DNA from: Streptomyces sp. MNU76
GTDB taxonomy: Bacteria; Actinomycetota; Actinomycetes; Streptomycetales; Streptomycetaceae
Length of the DNA stretch: 64,000 nucleotides
NCBI RefSeq assembly: GCF_020982545.1
Contig: NZ_JAJKLK010000003.1
Span: 186,001 to 250,000, forward strand
Direction: 5' to 3'
Both the position numbers and the translations under genes were made by a program. The notes beneath the pieces are model-generated. The model was given only the letters and a program-made list of their open reading frames with translations, was not told the DNA's origin and made no database searches. The first letter of the stretch is position 1. Every line of letters starts with the position of its first letter. This document shows positions 16,670 to 25,046 of this stretch, in pieces.

Positions 16670-18538
16670 GTGGGGTTTCCCATGCGTCGCAGCACCACGT
16701 GGTCCGGAACGCGGTCAGCTGCCGGATCCGCCGGGCGGTCCGGTCGAGAGCGGTCGGCCCTCGACGCCGCGTACGACGAGTGCCGCCGCCTGGTCCGCAC
16801 GACCCGGCCCACCGAGTACGCGCTCATGCAGCTGATGCCGCCGACGGTCCGCCCCGCGTGCTGGGCCCTGTACGCCGCTCTCGCCTCCGCCGACGACCTG
16901 CTCGACTCCACCGAGGGCACGCCGGGGGAGCGGAGCAGGCGGCTCCAGGAGTGGCGGACCGCGCTGGAGGCCGACCTGGCGTGCGGCACCAGCGACGACC
17001 CGGTACGACTCGCGCTGACGAACGCGGTCTGGCACTGGGGGCTCGACCCCGCGGATCTGCTGGGCGCCCTGGACGCCGTCCAGGGGGACGAGGCCCGCGA
17101 GGGTGTCGCGACCTGGCAGGAGTGGCGGGAGCGAGCCCACGCCCAGAACGTCAGCTGGCCCGAACAGTTGATGCGCATGCTGGTCCGCTCCGGACTGCCC
17201 GTCCCCGTGCGGCTGCGCGACCTCCCGGGCTTCACCCGGTTCGTGGACGGTCTGTTCCTCGCCGACATGCTCCGCGACCTCCCCGAGGACCTCGACGCCG
17301 GGCAGGTGTGGTTCCCCACCGAGGTCCTCGACCGCCACGGTGTGACCCGGGAGGAGCTGATCTCCCGCGCGTGGACCCCGGCCGTACGGCGGCTGGTCGC
17401 GCACCTCGTCGACCAGGCCCGGCAGTGGCTGGAGAGCTCCCGCCGGGCGCTGCGGAACACGCTGCCGCTGGGCCCCGCCATCGTGCTCGACACCGCGGTC
17501 GAACTCTTCGGCGCGGAGCTGGACGCGATCGAACGCTCCGGCTCGGCCGTCCTGCACCGCCCGGTACGCGTGCCCCGGCACACCGAGTGGCGGATCGTGG
17601 GCCCGGCCCGCGCCCGAGCCGCCGTGGTGTGGCGGCTGACGCTGCCGCCGGGCAGGGACGACACCCCGGTGCGGACGGCCGGAGGCGCGTCGGCCGGCGG
17701 CGGCGCCGGGGACGACTCGGCTCCGGGCCCCCTCACCGGCCCCGAACGGCTCGTCACGCGGATCGCCGAACCGCCGCTGCCCCCGCGCCCGCACCGCGAC
17801 GGCGCCCGCCCGCCGGCCATAGCCGAGGCGCACCTGCCCCGGCACGTGGCCATCGTCATGGACGGCAACGGACGCTGGGCCACCGGGCTCGGGCTGCCCC
17901 GCGACGAGGGCCACCGGGCCGGAGCGGTGGCCCTGCGCGACGTCGTCCAGGGCGCGCTGGAGATCGGCCTCGCCCATCTGACGGTCTACGCCTTCTCCAC
18001 CGAGAACTGGAAGCGGTCGCCCGACGAGGTCTCCAAACTCTTCGCGATCATGCGCGCCGAGCTGCTCGACGGTGAACTGCTCGACCACGACGTACGACTG
18101 CGCTGGGTCGGCTCTCCCGACGGCCTCCCGGAGGACGTGGTGGAGGTCCTCCGCGCCCAGGAGCACGCCACCCGCAACCGCACCGGCCTCACTCTCAACG
18201 TCTGCGTCAACTACGGCGGCCGGGCCGAACTCGCCCAGGCGGGCGCGGCGTTGGCGCGTGCCGCGCTCGCGGGAGAGGTCGATCCCGCCCGGGTCTCCGA
18301 ACAGCTCTTCGCCGCGCACCTGCCTCATCACGCCCTGCCCGACGTGGACCTCCTGTGGCGCACCAGCGGTGAGATCCGCACGTCCAACTTCCTCCCCTGG
18401 CACGCCCACTACGCGGAGCTCCACTTCACGGACCAGCCGTGGCCCGAGGTGGACCGCCGCGATCTGTGGGAGGCGGTAGTGGCCTACACCCACCGCAAGC
18501 GCCGCAAGGGTGCGGCGTCCGCCGAGGGGGCCGAGTAG
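16670..18538 (+). CDS. Fusion of squalene/phytoene-synthase-like domain and cis-prenyltransferase (UppS-like)
   Basis: 622 residues from GTG 16670; ATG 16682 is the alternative start, and a gaagg site upstream does not decide it. Residues about 25-330 form a head-to-head prenyl synthase domain with both Asp-rich motifs: DDLLD (75-79) and ADMLRDLPEDLDAGQVWFP (198-216), the latter matching the DxxRDxxED/YxP pattern of phytoene and squalene synthases. A Gly/Pro/Ala linker (about 330-385) joins a complete cis-prenyltransferase: HVAIVMDGNGRWA (392-404, substrate-binding Asp), AFSTENWKRS (441-450), NVCVNYGGRAEL (510-521) and LLWRTSGEIRTSNFLPW (561-577). Stand-alone UppS makes the undecaprenyl carrier for cell-wall synthesis; squalene-type enzymes join two allylic diphosphates. 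One chain could make a Z-prenyl diphosphate and then couple or cyclise it; this is inference. There is no terpene-cluster neighbour. Confidence 0.88.
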   Translation: MGFPMRRSTTWSGTRSAAGSAGRSGRERSALDAAYDECRRLVRTTRPTEYALMQLMPPTVRPACWALYAALASADDLLDSTEGTPGERSRRLQEWRTALEADLACGTSDDPVRLALTNAVWHWGLDPADLLGALDAVQGDEAREGVATWQEWRERAHAQNVSWPEQLMRMLVRSGLPVPVRLRDLPGFTRFVDGLFLADMLRDLPEDLDAGQVWFPTEVLDRHGVTREELISRAWTPAVRRLVAHLVDQARQWLESSRRALRNTLPLGPAIVLDTAVELFGAELDAIERSGSAVLHRPVRVPRHTEWRIVGPARARAAVVWRLTLPPGRDDTPVRTAGGASAGGGAGDDSAPGPLTGPERLVTRIAEPPLPPRPHRDGARPPAIAEAHLPRHVAIVMDGNGRWATGLGLPRDEGHRAGAVALRDVVQGALEIGLAHLTVYAFSTENWKRSPDEVSKLFAIMRAELLDGELLDHDVRLRWVGSPDGLPEDVVEVLRAQEHATRNRTGLTLNVCVNYGGRAELAQAGAALARAALAGEVDPARVSEQLFAAHLPHHALPDVDLLWRTSGEIRTSNFLPWHAHYAELHFTDQPWPEVDRRDLWEAVVAYTHRKRRKGAASAEGAE

Positions 18539-18563
18539 ACAGGTCTCTGGGCGGCGGGGGTGC

Positions 18564-18764
18564 GTTGTCGGGTGCGGGTGAGTGGGGCTTCTCGCGCAGT
18601 TCCCCGCGCCCCTGAAAAGCAGGGGCTGCGCCCCGTGCTTTTCATCCCCGCAGCCCCGCTGCCTTTCTGGCCGGCCGGGCCGTGGTCTTTCAGGCCCGCA
18701 GGGCCTGGTCTTCAGGGGCGCGGGGAACTGCGCGAGAAGCCCCACCGGGCCCGCACCCGACAAC
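18564..18764. repeat. Large imperfect inverted repeat
   Basis: The arms, about 18564-18615 and 18712-18764, run gttgtcgggtgcgggt...cccctga and its complement, with an insertion in one arm. Between them lies a second hairpin around 18615-18645 (aaaagcaggggc / gccccgtgctttt). Sequences such as ggggcttctcgcgcagttcc resemble a known dispersed Streptomyces intergenic repeat. It lies between convergent genes and can act as a bidirectional terminator. Confidence 0.65.
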
Positions 18765-18847
18765 GCGCCGAACCGGCGGCGCCCCGCGTCAGCCCACCAA
18801 CCGCAACCGAACCCCCGCCACCCCCACCCGCACCGTCTGCCCCCACG

Positions 18848-19687
18848 TCAGTTCCAGCGCATCCCCTCCATCCCGTCCCCGAACACGATCAACCGATCCG
18901 ACTCGACCGTCAGCCGCAGCCGCGCCGCCGCCGCCAACTCCCCCGCCACCAGGGACGTCCCGGTCGCCGGAGACGGCCACGCCTCACGCACGAACCACAG
19001 CAGACGCGCCTCGTCGCGCCCCGGAAGGGCCAGCGCACTGGCCCGTTCCTGCCAGACGGACCGGATCCACCCGCTCGCCCCGGTGCCCGTCCCGACGAGC
19101 ACCCCGGACGAGGCCTGGGGCTCGACGGCACCCCTGTCGCCGTCGAGCCCCAGCCGGTACCGGGCGGTCTGGTGCCCCGCCGGGCCGAGGTAGATCTCGT
19201 TGAGCGCCACCAGCCGCTGCGTGTCGTCCGCTACGGCCTCGACCATCGTCAACTCGTCGACCCGACCCGCTTGTTGGACCGAAGCGGTCAGCAACTTCGC
19301 GGCCTGCTCCGGCCGATGCCGCACCAGCACCCCCGGATTGCGCCGGGGATCGGGGTTGATCCCCACCACCGGCTGCCCCGCGAGGTACTTCGCCGCGTTG
19401 GCGACCAGCCCGTCCTGCCCGACCACGACCACCACGTCCTCGGGAGCGAACAGAAAGCGGTCCAGATCGCCCCGCTCGACCCGCGACTGACGCCACGTCA
19501 GCGGCACCGAGGAGGCGACCTCGGCGAGCGCCGCGCGTTCCCGCCGGTGCCGCTCGGCCACGTCCTCGATGTCCCGCCCCCGGGACCGCAGGAAGAAGGC
19601 GGCCTGCCCGTGCGTACCGTGCCGGGCCACCAACTCCTCGTACTCGGTGGTGCGATGGACCAGCACCACGCGCGGCGCCAGACTCAC
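18848..19687 (-). CDS. NAD-kinase-like protein
   Basis: 279 residues from GTG 19687, which overlaps the SPFH gene stop (GTGA). It starts VSLAPRVVLVHRTTEYEELV. A diacylglycerol-kinase/NAD-kinase-like nucleotide site is seen in DVVVVVGQDGLVANAAKYLA (about 84-103; GQDG in place of the canonical GGDG), followed by PVVGINPDP and a C-terminal beta-sandwich-like part with LVALNEIYLGPAGHQTARYR and SGVLVGTGTGASGWIRS. True NAD kinases phosphorylate NAD at the 2'-OH; whether the GQDG variant still does is unknown. Pairing with an SPFH protein suggests a membrane-associated role. The family call is good; activity is uncertain. Confidence 0.75.
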   Translation of the reverse strand: MSLAPRVVLVHRTTEYEELVARHGTHGQAAFFLRSRGRDIEDVAERHRRERAALAEVASSVPLTWRQSRVERGDLDRFLFAPEDVVVVVGQDGLVANAAKYLAGQPVVGINPDPRRNPGVLVRHRPEQAAKLLTASVQQAGRVDELTMVEAVADDTQRLVALNEIYLGPAGHQTARYRLGLDGDRGAVEPQASSGVLVGTGTGASGWIRSVWQERASALALPGRDEARLLWFVREAWPSPATGTSLVAGELAAAARLRLTVESDRLIVFGDGMEGMRWN

Positions 19688-20799
19688 GCCCGGTCCCCGC
19701 CGCCCGACCCGCCGCCGAGCCTGGACAGCAGCCCGGTGAGCACATCCGGCGACACCGTCACACTCTCGATCCGCGGCAGGTTCTCCGCGAGCCGCGTCCC
19801 GGTCAGCGCGTGCAGCGTCGCCGCGTCCACCTCGGCGTGCACCCGCAGCCACGCCGCCTGCGCCTCGGCCCGCGCCACGCCCACCTCCCGCGCGGCCCGC
19901 GCCTCGGCCTCGGCGAGCTTGACCTGTCGCGCCGCCTCCGCCTGCGCCAGCTTCACACTCCGCGCGGCCTCGGCCTCCGCGAGCTGCACGGTGCGTTCGG
20001 CCTCCGCCTCGGTCAGCCGTACCGTCCGGGCCGCCTCCGCGCCCGCCTTCACCGCGTCGGCGGCGGCCCTCTCCTCCGCCTCGCGCCGCGCGTTGGTGCC
20101 CCGCTGCTCGACCAACTGCTCCTCGCGCCGGGCGAGTTCGATCTGGCTGGCCAGCTCGTTCTCGGCGATGGCCCGCTCCCGCTCGACGGCCACGGCCCGG
20201 CGCTCGTACGTCGCCCGGTCGGCCTCCTGCTGGATCTGCTCCCGGGCCGGTGTACGCAGCGCGCGCTCCACCTCGGGCTCGGGCCGCAGCGCCACCACGC
20301 GGACGGCCACGATCTCGATCCCGGTGGCCGGCAGCCGTGGCTCGGCCGCCAGCCCGCTCGCCACCCGTTCCCGGACCGCCGCGACCCCGTCGACCAGGGC
20401 GGAGGCCAGTGTCGTACGGGCCAGGACGTCCAGCGCGTGCTGCTGGGCCGTCTCCGTCAGCAGGGTCGACAGCTGCTCCAGCGGAGCGCCGCGCCAGACC
20501 CCCGTGTCGGGGTCGATGGAGAAGTCGAGCCGGGCGGCGGCGATCGCGGGGTCGCTCACCCGGTACGTCACCGTCGCCTGCACCGCCACGTCCTGGAAGT
20601 CGGACGTACGGGCGTGGAAGGTCATCGCCAGTTCCCGGTCGTCCACCGGGATCTCGGAGAGCGCGGCGCTGAGCGACCGGTACCAGAAGCTCAGCCCCGG
20701 GCCGTCGTGCGCGAGCCGCCCGGAGCGGTGGTGACGGATGTGGGCGGTGGGTGCTCCGCGCAGATGCCGCCAGCCGAGCCGTCTGGTGATGTCGGCCAT
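19684..20799 (-). CDS. SPFH/Band-7 domain protein
   Basis: 371 residues from ATG 20799. Residues about 25-200 match an SPFH (stomatin/prohibitin/flotillin) domain: EIPVDDRELAMTFHARTSDF, QDVAVQATVTYRVSDPAIAA, TGIEIVAVRVVALRPEPEVE. Residues about 200-320 are a long charged coiled coil with an 11-residue period (ARTVRLTEAEA, ERTVQLAEAEA, ARSVKLAQAEA, ARQVKLAEAEA). The C-terminus is Gly-rich. No transmembrane segment is obvious, so membrane contact may come from the N-terminal hairpin or oligomerisation. SPFH proteins build ring-like scaffolds in membrane microdomains. It is followed directly by, and overlaps, the NAD-kinase-like gene. A dyad at 20879-20907 lies in the divergent promoter region. 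Confidence 0.85.
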   Translation of the reverse strand: MADITRRLGWRHLRGAPTAHIRHHRSGRLAHDGPGLSFWYRSLSAALSEIPVDDRELAMTFHARTSDFQDVAVQATVTYRVSDPAIAAARLDFSIDPDTGVWRGAPLEQLSTLLTETAQQHALDVLARTTLASALVDGVAAVRERVASGLAAEPRLPATGIEIVAVRVVALRPEPEVERALRTPAREQIQQEADRATYERRAVAVERERAIAENELASQIELARREEQLVEQRGTNARREAEERAAADAVKAGAEAARTVRLTEAEAERTVQLAEAEAARSVKLAQAEAARQVKLAEAEARAAREVGVARAEAQAAWLRVHAEVDAATLHALTGTRLAENLPRIESVTVSPDVLTGLLSRLGGGSGGGDRA

Positions 20800-20878
20800 G
20801 GATGGTCCCCCTCTGGTGCCGCCGGACGTGTCCGCGAGCCCGCCCCCGATGTTCGGCGCGAGCGATTCGCGTCACTTA

Positions 20879-20907
20879 GACGATAACGAGGGGACCCCTT
20901 TATCGTC
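20879..20907. promoter_or_regulatory. Nested dyad between SPFH and arginine deiminase genes
   Basis: GACGATAA (20879-20886) and TTATCGTC (20900-20907) are perfect 8-bp inverted arms, enclosing a second inverted pair AGGGG-a-CCCCT. It lies 80 bp from the SPFH ATG and 85 bp from the arcA ATG, so it could be a shared operator. The regulator is unknown. Confidence 0.5.
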
Positions 20908-20991
20908 AAGAGGACGAGATGAAGGTGGCGGAAGGATTCCGATTCGGTCGACCGGCGGGTGAACACGCGCCCGAATGGTCAGGATGAGGGC

Positions 20992-22204
20992 ATGGGATTC
21001 CATGTCGACTCCGAGGCCGGGCGCCTGCGCCGCGTCATCCTGCACCGGCCGGATCTTGAGCTCAAAAGGCTCACCCCCAGCAACAAGACCGCGCTGCTCT
21101 TCGATGACGTCCTGTGGGTGCGCCGGGCGCGCGCCGAGCACGACGGATTCGCCGACGTGCTGCGTGACCGGGGCGTCGCCGTCCACCTCTTCGGTGACCT
21201 CCTCACCGACGTCATGCGGATTCCGCAGGCCCGGCAACTCGTCCTGGACCGCGTCTTCGACGAGAAGGAGTACGGCCCGCTCGCCACGGACCACCTCAGG
21301 GCCGCCTTCGAAACGCTGCCCGTGGACGGGCTGGTCGAGGCGCTGATCGGCGGCATGACCAAACGCGAGTTCCTCGACGCGCACATGGAGCCGGCCTCCG
21401 TCCGCTTCCACGTCATGGAGTTGGACGACTTCCTCCTCGACCCGCTCCCCAACCACCTCTTCACCCGCGACACCTCCGCCTGGATCTACGACGGGGTGTC
21501 CATCAACGCCATGCGCTGGCCGGCCCGTCAGCGCGAGACCGTCCACTTCGAGGCGATCTACCGGCATCACCCGCTGTTCCGCGCCGAGACGTTCCACGTC
21601 TGGTCGGAGGGCCAGGCCGACTACCCGTCGACCATCGAGGGCGGCGACGTCCTCGTCATCGGCAACGGGGCCGTCCTCATCGGCATGAGTGAACGCACCA
21701 CCCCGCAGGCCGTCGAGATGCTCGCGCACAAGCTCTTCGCCGCCGGCTCCGCGCAGACCATCGTGGCCCTCGACATGCCCAAGCGCCGGGCCTTCATGCA
21801 CCTCGACACCGTCATGACCATGGTCGACGGCGACACCTTCACCCAGTACGGCGGACTCGGCATGCTCCGCTCGTACACCATCGAGCCCGGCGTCGGGGAG
21901 AAGGAGCTCAAGGTCACCGACCATCCGCCGGAGCACATGCACCGTGCGATCGCCGCCGCGCTCGGCCTCGACGCGATCCGGGTGCTCACCGCCACGCAGG
22001 ACGTCCACGCCGCCGAACGCGAGCAGTGGGACGACGGCTGCAACGTCCTCGCCGTCGAGCCCGGCGTCGTCGTCGCCTACGAGCGCAACGCCACCACCAA
22101 CACGCATCTGCGCAAGCAGGGCATCGAGGTCATCGAGATCCCGGGCAGCGAGCTGGGGCGGGGAGGGGCGGGCCACGCTGTATGAGCTGCCCGGTGGAGA
22201 TCCG
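20992..22204 (+). pseudogene. arcA: Arginine deiminase, frameshifted before the catalytic Cys
   Basis: From ATG 20992 the product matches arginine deiminase: MGFHVDSEAGRLRRVILHRP, LLFDDVLWVRRARAEHDGFA, NHLFTRDTSAWIYDGVSINA, EGGDVLVIGNG, KRRAFMHLDTVMTMVDGDTF and DGCNVLAVEPGVVVAYERNA. The natural ending has the catalytic Cys in GGPRCMSCPVE, but that segment is in the next frame. After GSELGRG the frame slips and stops at 22185. One extra G in the run at 22160-22165 would restore GRGRGGPRCMSCPVE. As written, the enzyme lacks its nucleophile and is inactive. After CPVE the restored frame does not end promptly, so the 3' end may be further altered. The enzyme would convert arginine to citrulline and ammonia, feeding the neighbouring carbamoyltransferase. 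This may be a base-calling error in a G-run or real decay. Confidence 0.78.
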
Positions 22205-22362
22205 CGGTGTAGGGATCCGCGGCGCTGGGGTGCCGGGTGCCGGGGCCGGGGCCGGGGCCGGGCGCGCGGCGGCGCGGAGGGTGCCGTATAGAAATGTGGA
22301 ACATCGTATAGACTTCCAGTCTTCCTATCGCTGTCCCTGTCCCGTCGACCCAGGAGCGCCCC

Positions 22363-23370
22363 ATGGCGACCGTTTCCCACGCCCTCGCCGGGCGCCACTT
22401 CCTCAAGGAGCTGGACTTCACCGCGGAGGAGTTCCGCGGGCTGATCGAGCTGGCCGTGGAGCTGAAGGCGGCCAAGAAGGCCGGGACGGAGACCCAGTAC
22501 CTGCGGGGCAGGAACATCGCGCTCATCTTCGAGAAGACCTCGACGCGCACGCGCTGCGCGTTCGAGGTCGCCGCGGCCGACCAGGGCGCCCGGACGGTGT
22601 ACCTGGACCCGTCCGGCTCCCAGATGGGCCACAAGGAGTCGGTCAAGGACACCGCGCGGGTGCTAGGACGGATGTTCGACGCGATCGAGTACCGGGGCGA
22701 CAGTCAGGCGAACGTCGAGGAGCTGGCGGCGTACGCCGGGGTGCCGGTCTACAACGGGCTCACCGACGACTGGCATCCCACCCAGATGCTGGCCGACGTG
22801 ATGACCATGACCGAGCACAGCGACAAGCCGCTGGACGAGATGGTCCTCGCCTACCTCGGCGACGCCCGTTTCAACATGGGCAACTCCTACCTGGTCACCG
22901 GTGCCCTGCTCGGCATGGACGTGCGGATCGTCGCCCCGCAGGCCTACTGGCCGGCCGAGGAGATCGTCACCCACGCCCGCAAGCTCGCCGAGATCAGCGG
23001 CGCGCGGATCACCCTCACCGAGCACATCCACGAGGGGGGCGAGGGCGCCGACTTCGTCGCCACCGACGTCTGGGTCTCCATGGGGGAGCCCAAGGAGGTC
23101 TGGGACGAGCGCATCGGGGCGCTCTCCCCGTACGCCGTGACCATGGACGTGCTGCGGGCCACCGGCAACGAGGACGTCAAGTTCCTGCACTGTCTGCCGG
23201 CCTTCCACGACCTCGGCACCAAGGTGGGCCGCGAGATCCACGAGCTGCACGGGCTGGACTCGCTGGAGGTCACGGACGAGGTGTTCGAGTCGGCGCACTC
23301 CGTCGTCTTCGACGAGGCGGAGAACCGGCTGCACACGATCAAGGCGGTCCTGGTGGCGACCCTGGCGTGA
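22363..23370 (+). CDS. argF: Ornithine carbamoyltransferase
   Basis: 335 residues from ATG 22363. Signature sites are all present: carbamoyl-phosphate binding STRTR ([14 protein letters not shown], about 58), the DWHPTQ loop ([19 protein letters not shown]), the ornithine-binding Ser-Met-Gly loop ([13 protein letters not shown]), and the Cys loop [10 protein letters not shown]. It catalyses ornithine plus carbamoyl phosphate to citrulline and phosphate, or the reverse phosphorolysis in the arginine deiminase pathway. The position after arcA argues for the catabolic role (sometimes called arcB), but no carbamate kinase is nearby and no arginine biosynthesis genes flank it. The leader at 22290-22345 holds two copies of GTATAGA; no clear ARG box was seen. 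Confidence 0.95.
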   Translation: MATVSHALAGRHFLKELDFTAEEFRGLIELAVELKAAKKAGTETQYLRGRNIALIFEKTSTRTRCAFEVAAADQGARTVYLDPSGSQMGHKESVKDTARVLGRMFDAIEYRGDSQANVEELAAYAGVPVYNGLTDDWHPTQMLADVMTMTEHSDKPLDEMVLAYLGDARFNMGNSYLVTGALLGMDVRIVAPQAYWPAEEIVTHARKLAEISGARITLTEHIHEGGEGADFVATDVWVSMGEPKEVWDERIGALSPYAVTMDVLRATGNEDVKFLHCLPAFHDLGTKVGREIHELHGLDSLEVTDEVFESAHSVVFDEAENRLHTIKAVLVATLA

Positions 23371-23435
23371 GGCCGACGCCCCGCGACGCCGGACCGGCGG
23401 TCGGACCGGGGGTCGGAGCGGGGGTCTGGCCGGGG

Positions 23436-23898
23436 CTACGCGTGGCGGCGCTGCGGCGGCACCGTCGGCAGCCGGAACCACACCGCCTTGCCGGAGTCCG
23501 TGGGGCGGTGACCGCAGGCGGAGCTGAGGGCGCGGATCAGCAGCAGACCGCGGCCGTGCTCCTGCCAGGGTCGGGGTCGAGGTGTCCCGGGGCGGTGAGG
23601 TCGCCCGGGGAGCGGGGTCGGGGTCGTGGACCTCCACCTTGCAGCCGCTCGGCACCAGCTCGACGACCAGCTCTATGGGGCCCTCCCCGGCGGCGTGCTC
23701 GATCGCGTTCGCGACCAGCTCCGCCGTGAGCAGCTCAGCCGTGTCGCAGTCCGCCCCGTGCTCCAGCTCGGTCAGCGCGGTCCGCACCAGGGCGCGGGCC
23801 ACGGGCACGGCCGCGGCAGTGTGCGGCAGCGCGATGCGCCAGGAGGCGGGGACGGAGGGTTCGTGCAAGGCGGCTGATCCGTTCATGGAGCAGGTCAT
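23436..23898 (-). pseudogene. HATPase_c anti-sigma-like ATP-binding protein, frameshifted
   Basis: From ATG 23898 (alternative 23886) the frame gives a typical Streptomyces RsbW/SpoIIAB-like ATP-binding protein: WRIALPHTAAAVPVARALVR, AELLTAELVANAIEHAAGEG (N-box) and VELVPSGCKVEVHDPDPAPR. After the DPDP segment the G1/G2-box half lies in another frame (QEHGRGLLLIRALSSACGHR, DSGKAVWFRLP, TAG at 23436). So one or two single-base shifts separate the halves near 23560-23590. A product of about 150 residues would result if restored. These proteins bind ATP and may control sigma factors or other regulators; many Streptomyces copies are orphan. No anti-anti-sigma partner is adjacent. Confidence 0.65.
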
Positions 23899-24218
23899 GG
23901 CTCGTCCTGCTTTCAACGTGATGAATGGTACGGCGCGGACCGGTGAAGTCGCTCGGCGGGCGCCGCGAGGGGCCGTCGGCCCCGTTGACGGCGGTCTACC
24001 CGCGCCAACGCCCCGCCGCGCCCGACCGAGCCCGTCGTTACCGGCTTGTCGAACGTCCGTGACCGAGTCACGGGGCCCGCCGGCCGCCTCCGTGGCGTCC
24101 GGATCGGCCTATCGCGTCGACCTATCGCGTACTCGTGACGACGGTCAGATAACAGTGATAACTTCGAGGGGCAGGGAAGTAGCCGCGCGTCGCGGTAGCC
24201 CTCGAGGAGGCCGCCCGT
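23899..24218. other. Intergenic region before the enoyl-CoA hydratase gene
   Basis: A 320-bp divergent gap. It holds GC-rich inverted short stretches near 23965-24000 and a locally AT-rich stretch (gatcagataacagtgataac-like, 24143-24165) likely to contain the promoter of the catabolic operon. The unit ctatcgcgt appears twice, near 24108-24130. No gene seen. Confidence 0.35.
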
Positions 24219-25046
24219 ATGAGTCCCTTCACCGGCTCCGCCGCCCGCACCTCCGACTGGCGGCACCTGCGGTGCGAGATCACCGACGGCGTCGCCACCG
24301 TCACCCTCGCCCGCCCGGAGAAGCTGAACGCCCTCACCTTCGGCGCCTACGCCGACCTGCGCGACCTGCTCGCCGAACTCTCCCGGGAGAGATCCGTACG
24401 GGCCCTGGTGCTGGCCGGCGCCGGCCGCGGCTTCTGCTCCGGTGGGGACGTCGACGAGATCATCGGCGCCACCCTCGCCATGGACACCGCCCAGCTGCTC
24501 GACTTCAACCGGATGACCGGCCAGGTCGTACGAGCGATCCGCGAATGCCCCTTCCCCGTGATCGCCGCCGTGCACGGCGTGGTGGCGGGCGCCGGAGCGG
24601 TCCTCGCCCTGGCCGCCGACTTCCGGGTGGCCGACCCCACCGCCCGCTTCTCCTTCCTCTTCACCCGCGTGGGCCTCTCCGGCGGCGACATGGGCGCCGC
24701 CTACCTGCTGCCCCGTGTCGTCGGCCTCGGCCACGCCACCCGCCTGCTCATGCTCGGCGAACCCGTCCGCGCCGCCGAGGCCGAGCGCATCGGCCTGCTC
24801 AGCCGGCTCACCCACGAGGGCAGTGCCGACGAGGCCGCCCAGGCGCTGGCCGGCCACCTGGCCGAGGGCCCGGCCCTGGCCCACGCCCAGACGAAGGCCC
24901 TGCTGACGGCCGAGCTGGACATGCCCCTGTCGGCCGCCGTGGAACTCGACGCGGCGACCCAGGCCCTCCTGATGACCGGCGAGGACTACAGGGAGTTCCA
25001 CGCGTCGTTCACGGAAAAACGCGTGCCGAAATGGCAGGGCCACTGA
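24219..25046 (+). CDS. Enoyl-CoA hydratase/isomerase family protein
   Basis: 275 residues from ATG 24219. A crotonase fold is shown by VATVTLARPEKLNALTFGAY, VLAGAGRGFCSGGDVDEII with the oxyanion-hole GFCSGGD (about 71-77), AAVHGVVAGAGAVLALAADF, and SFLFTRVGLSGGDMGAAYLL. Family members hydrate, isomerise or cleave acyl-CoA thioesters. The ATG of the next gene overlaps its stop (TGATG), so the two form an operon. With the salicylyl-CoA hydroxylase-type partner and the downstream CoA ligase and acyl-CoA dehydrogenase, it probably acts in ring-product beta-oxidation of an aromatic CoA ester. The exact substrate is not readable from sequence. Confidence 0.88.
   Translation: MSPFTGSAARTSDWRHLRCEITDGVATVTLARPEKLNALTFGAYADLRDLLAELSRERSVRALVLAGAGRGFCSGGDVDEIIGATLAMDTAQLLDFNRMTGQVVRAIRECPFPVIAAVHGVVAGAGAVLALAADFRVADPTARFSFLFTRVGLSGGDMGAAYLLPRVVGLGHATRLLMLGEPVRAAEAERIGLLSRLTHEGSADEAAQALAGHLAEGPALAHAQTKALLTAELDMPLSAAVELDAATQALLMTGEDYREFHASFTEKRVPKWQGH

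Noticed and set aside
16670..18538. Part of a terpene biosynthetic gene cluster
   Set aside because: Neighbours are RNA-repair genes and an intergenic repeat; no cyclase, P450 or isoprenoid precursor genes are near.
22290..22345. ARG box for ArgR before argF
   Set aside because: The two GTATAGA words do not fit the ARG-box palindrome; left only as leader features.
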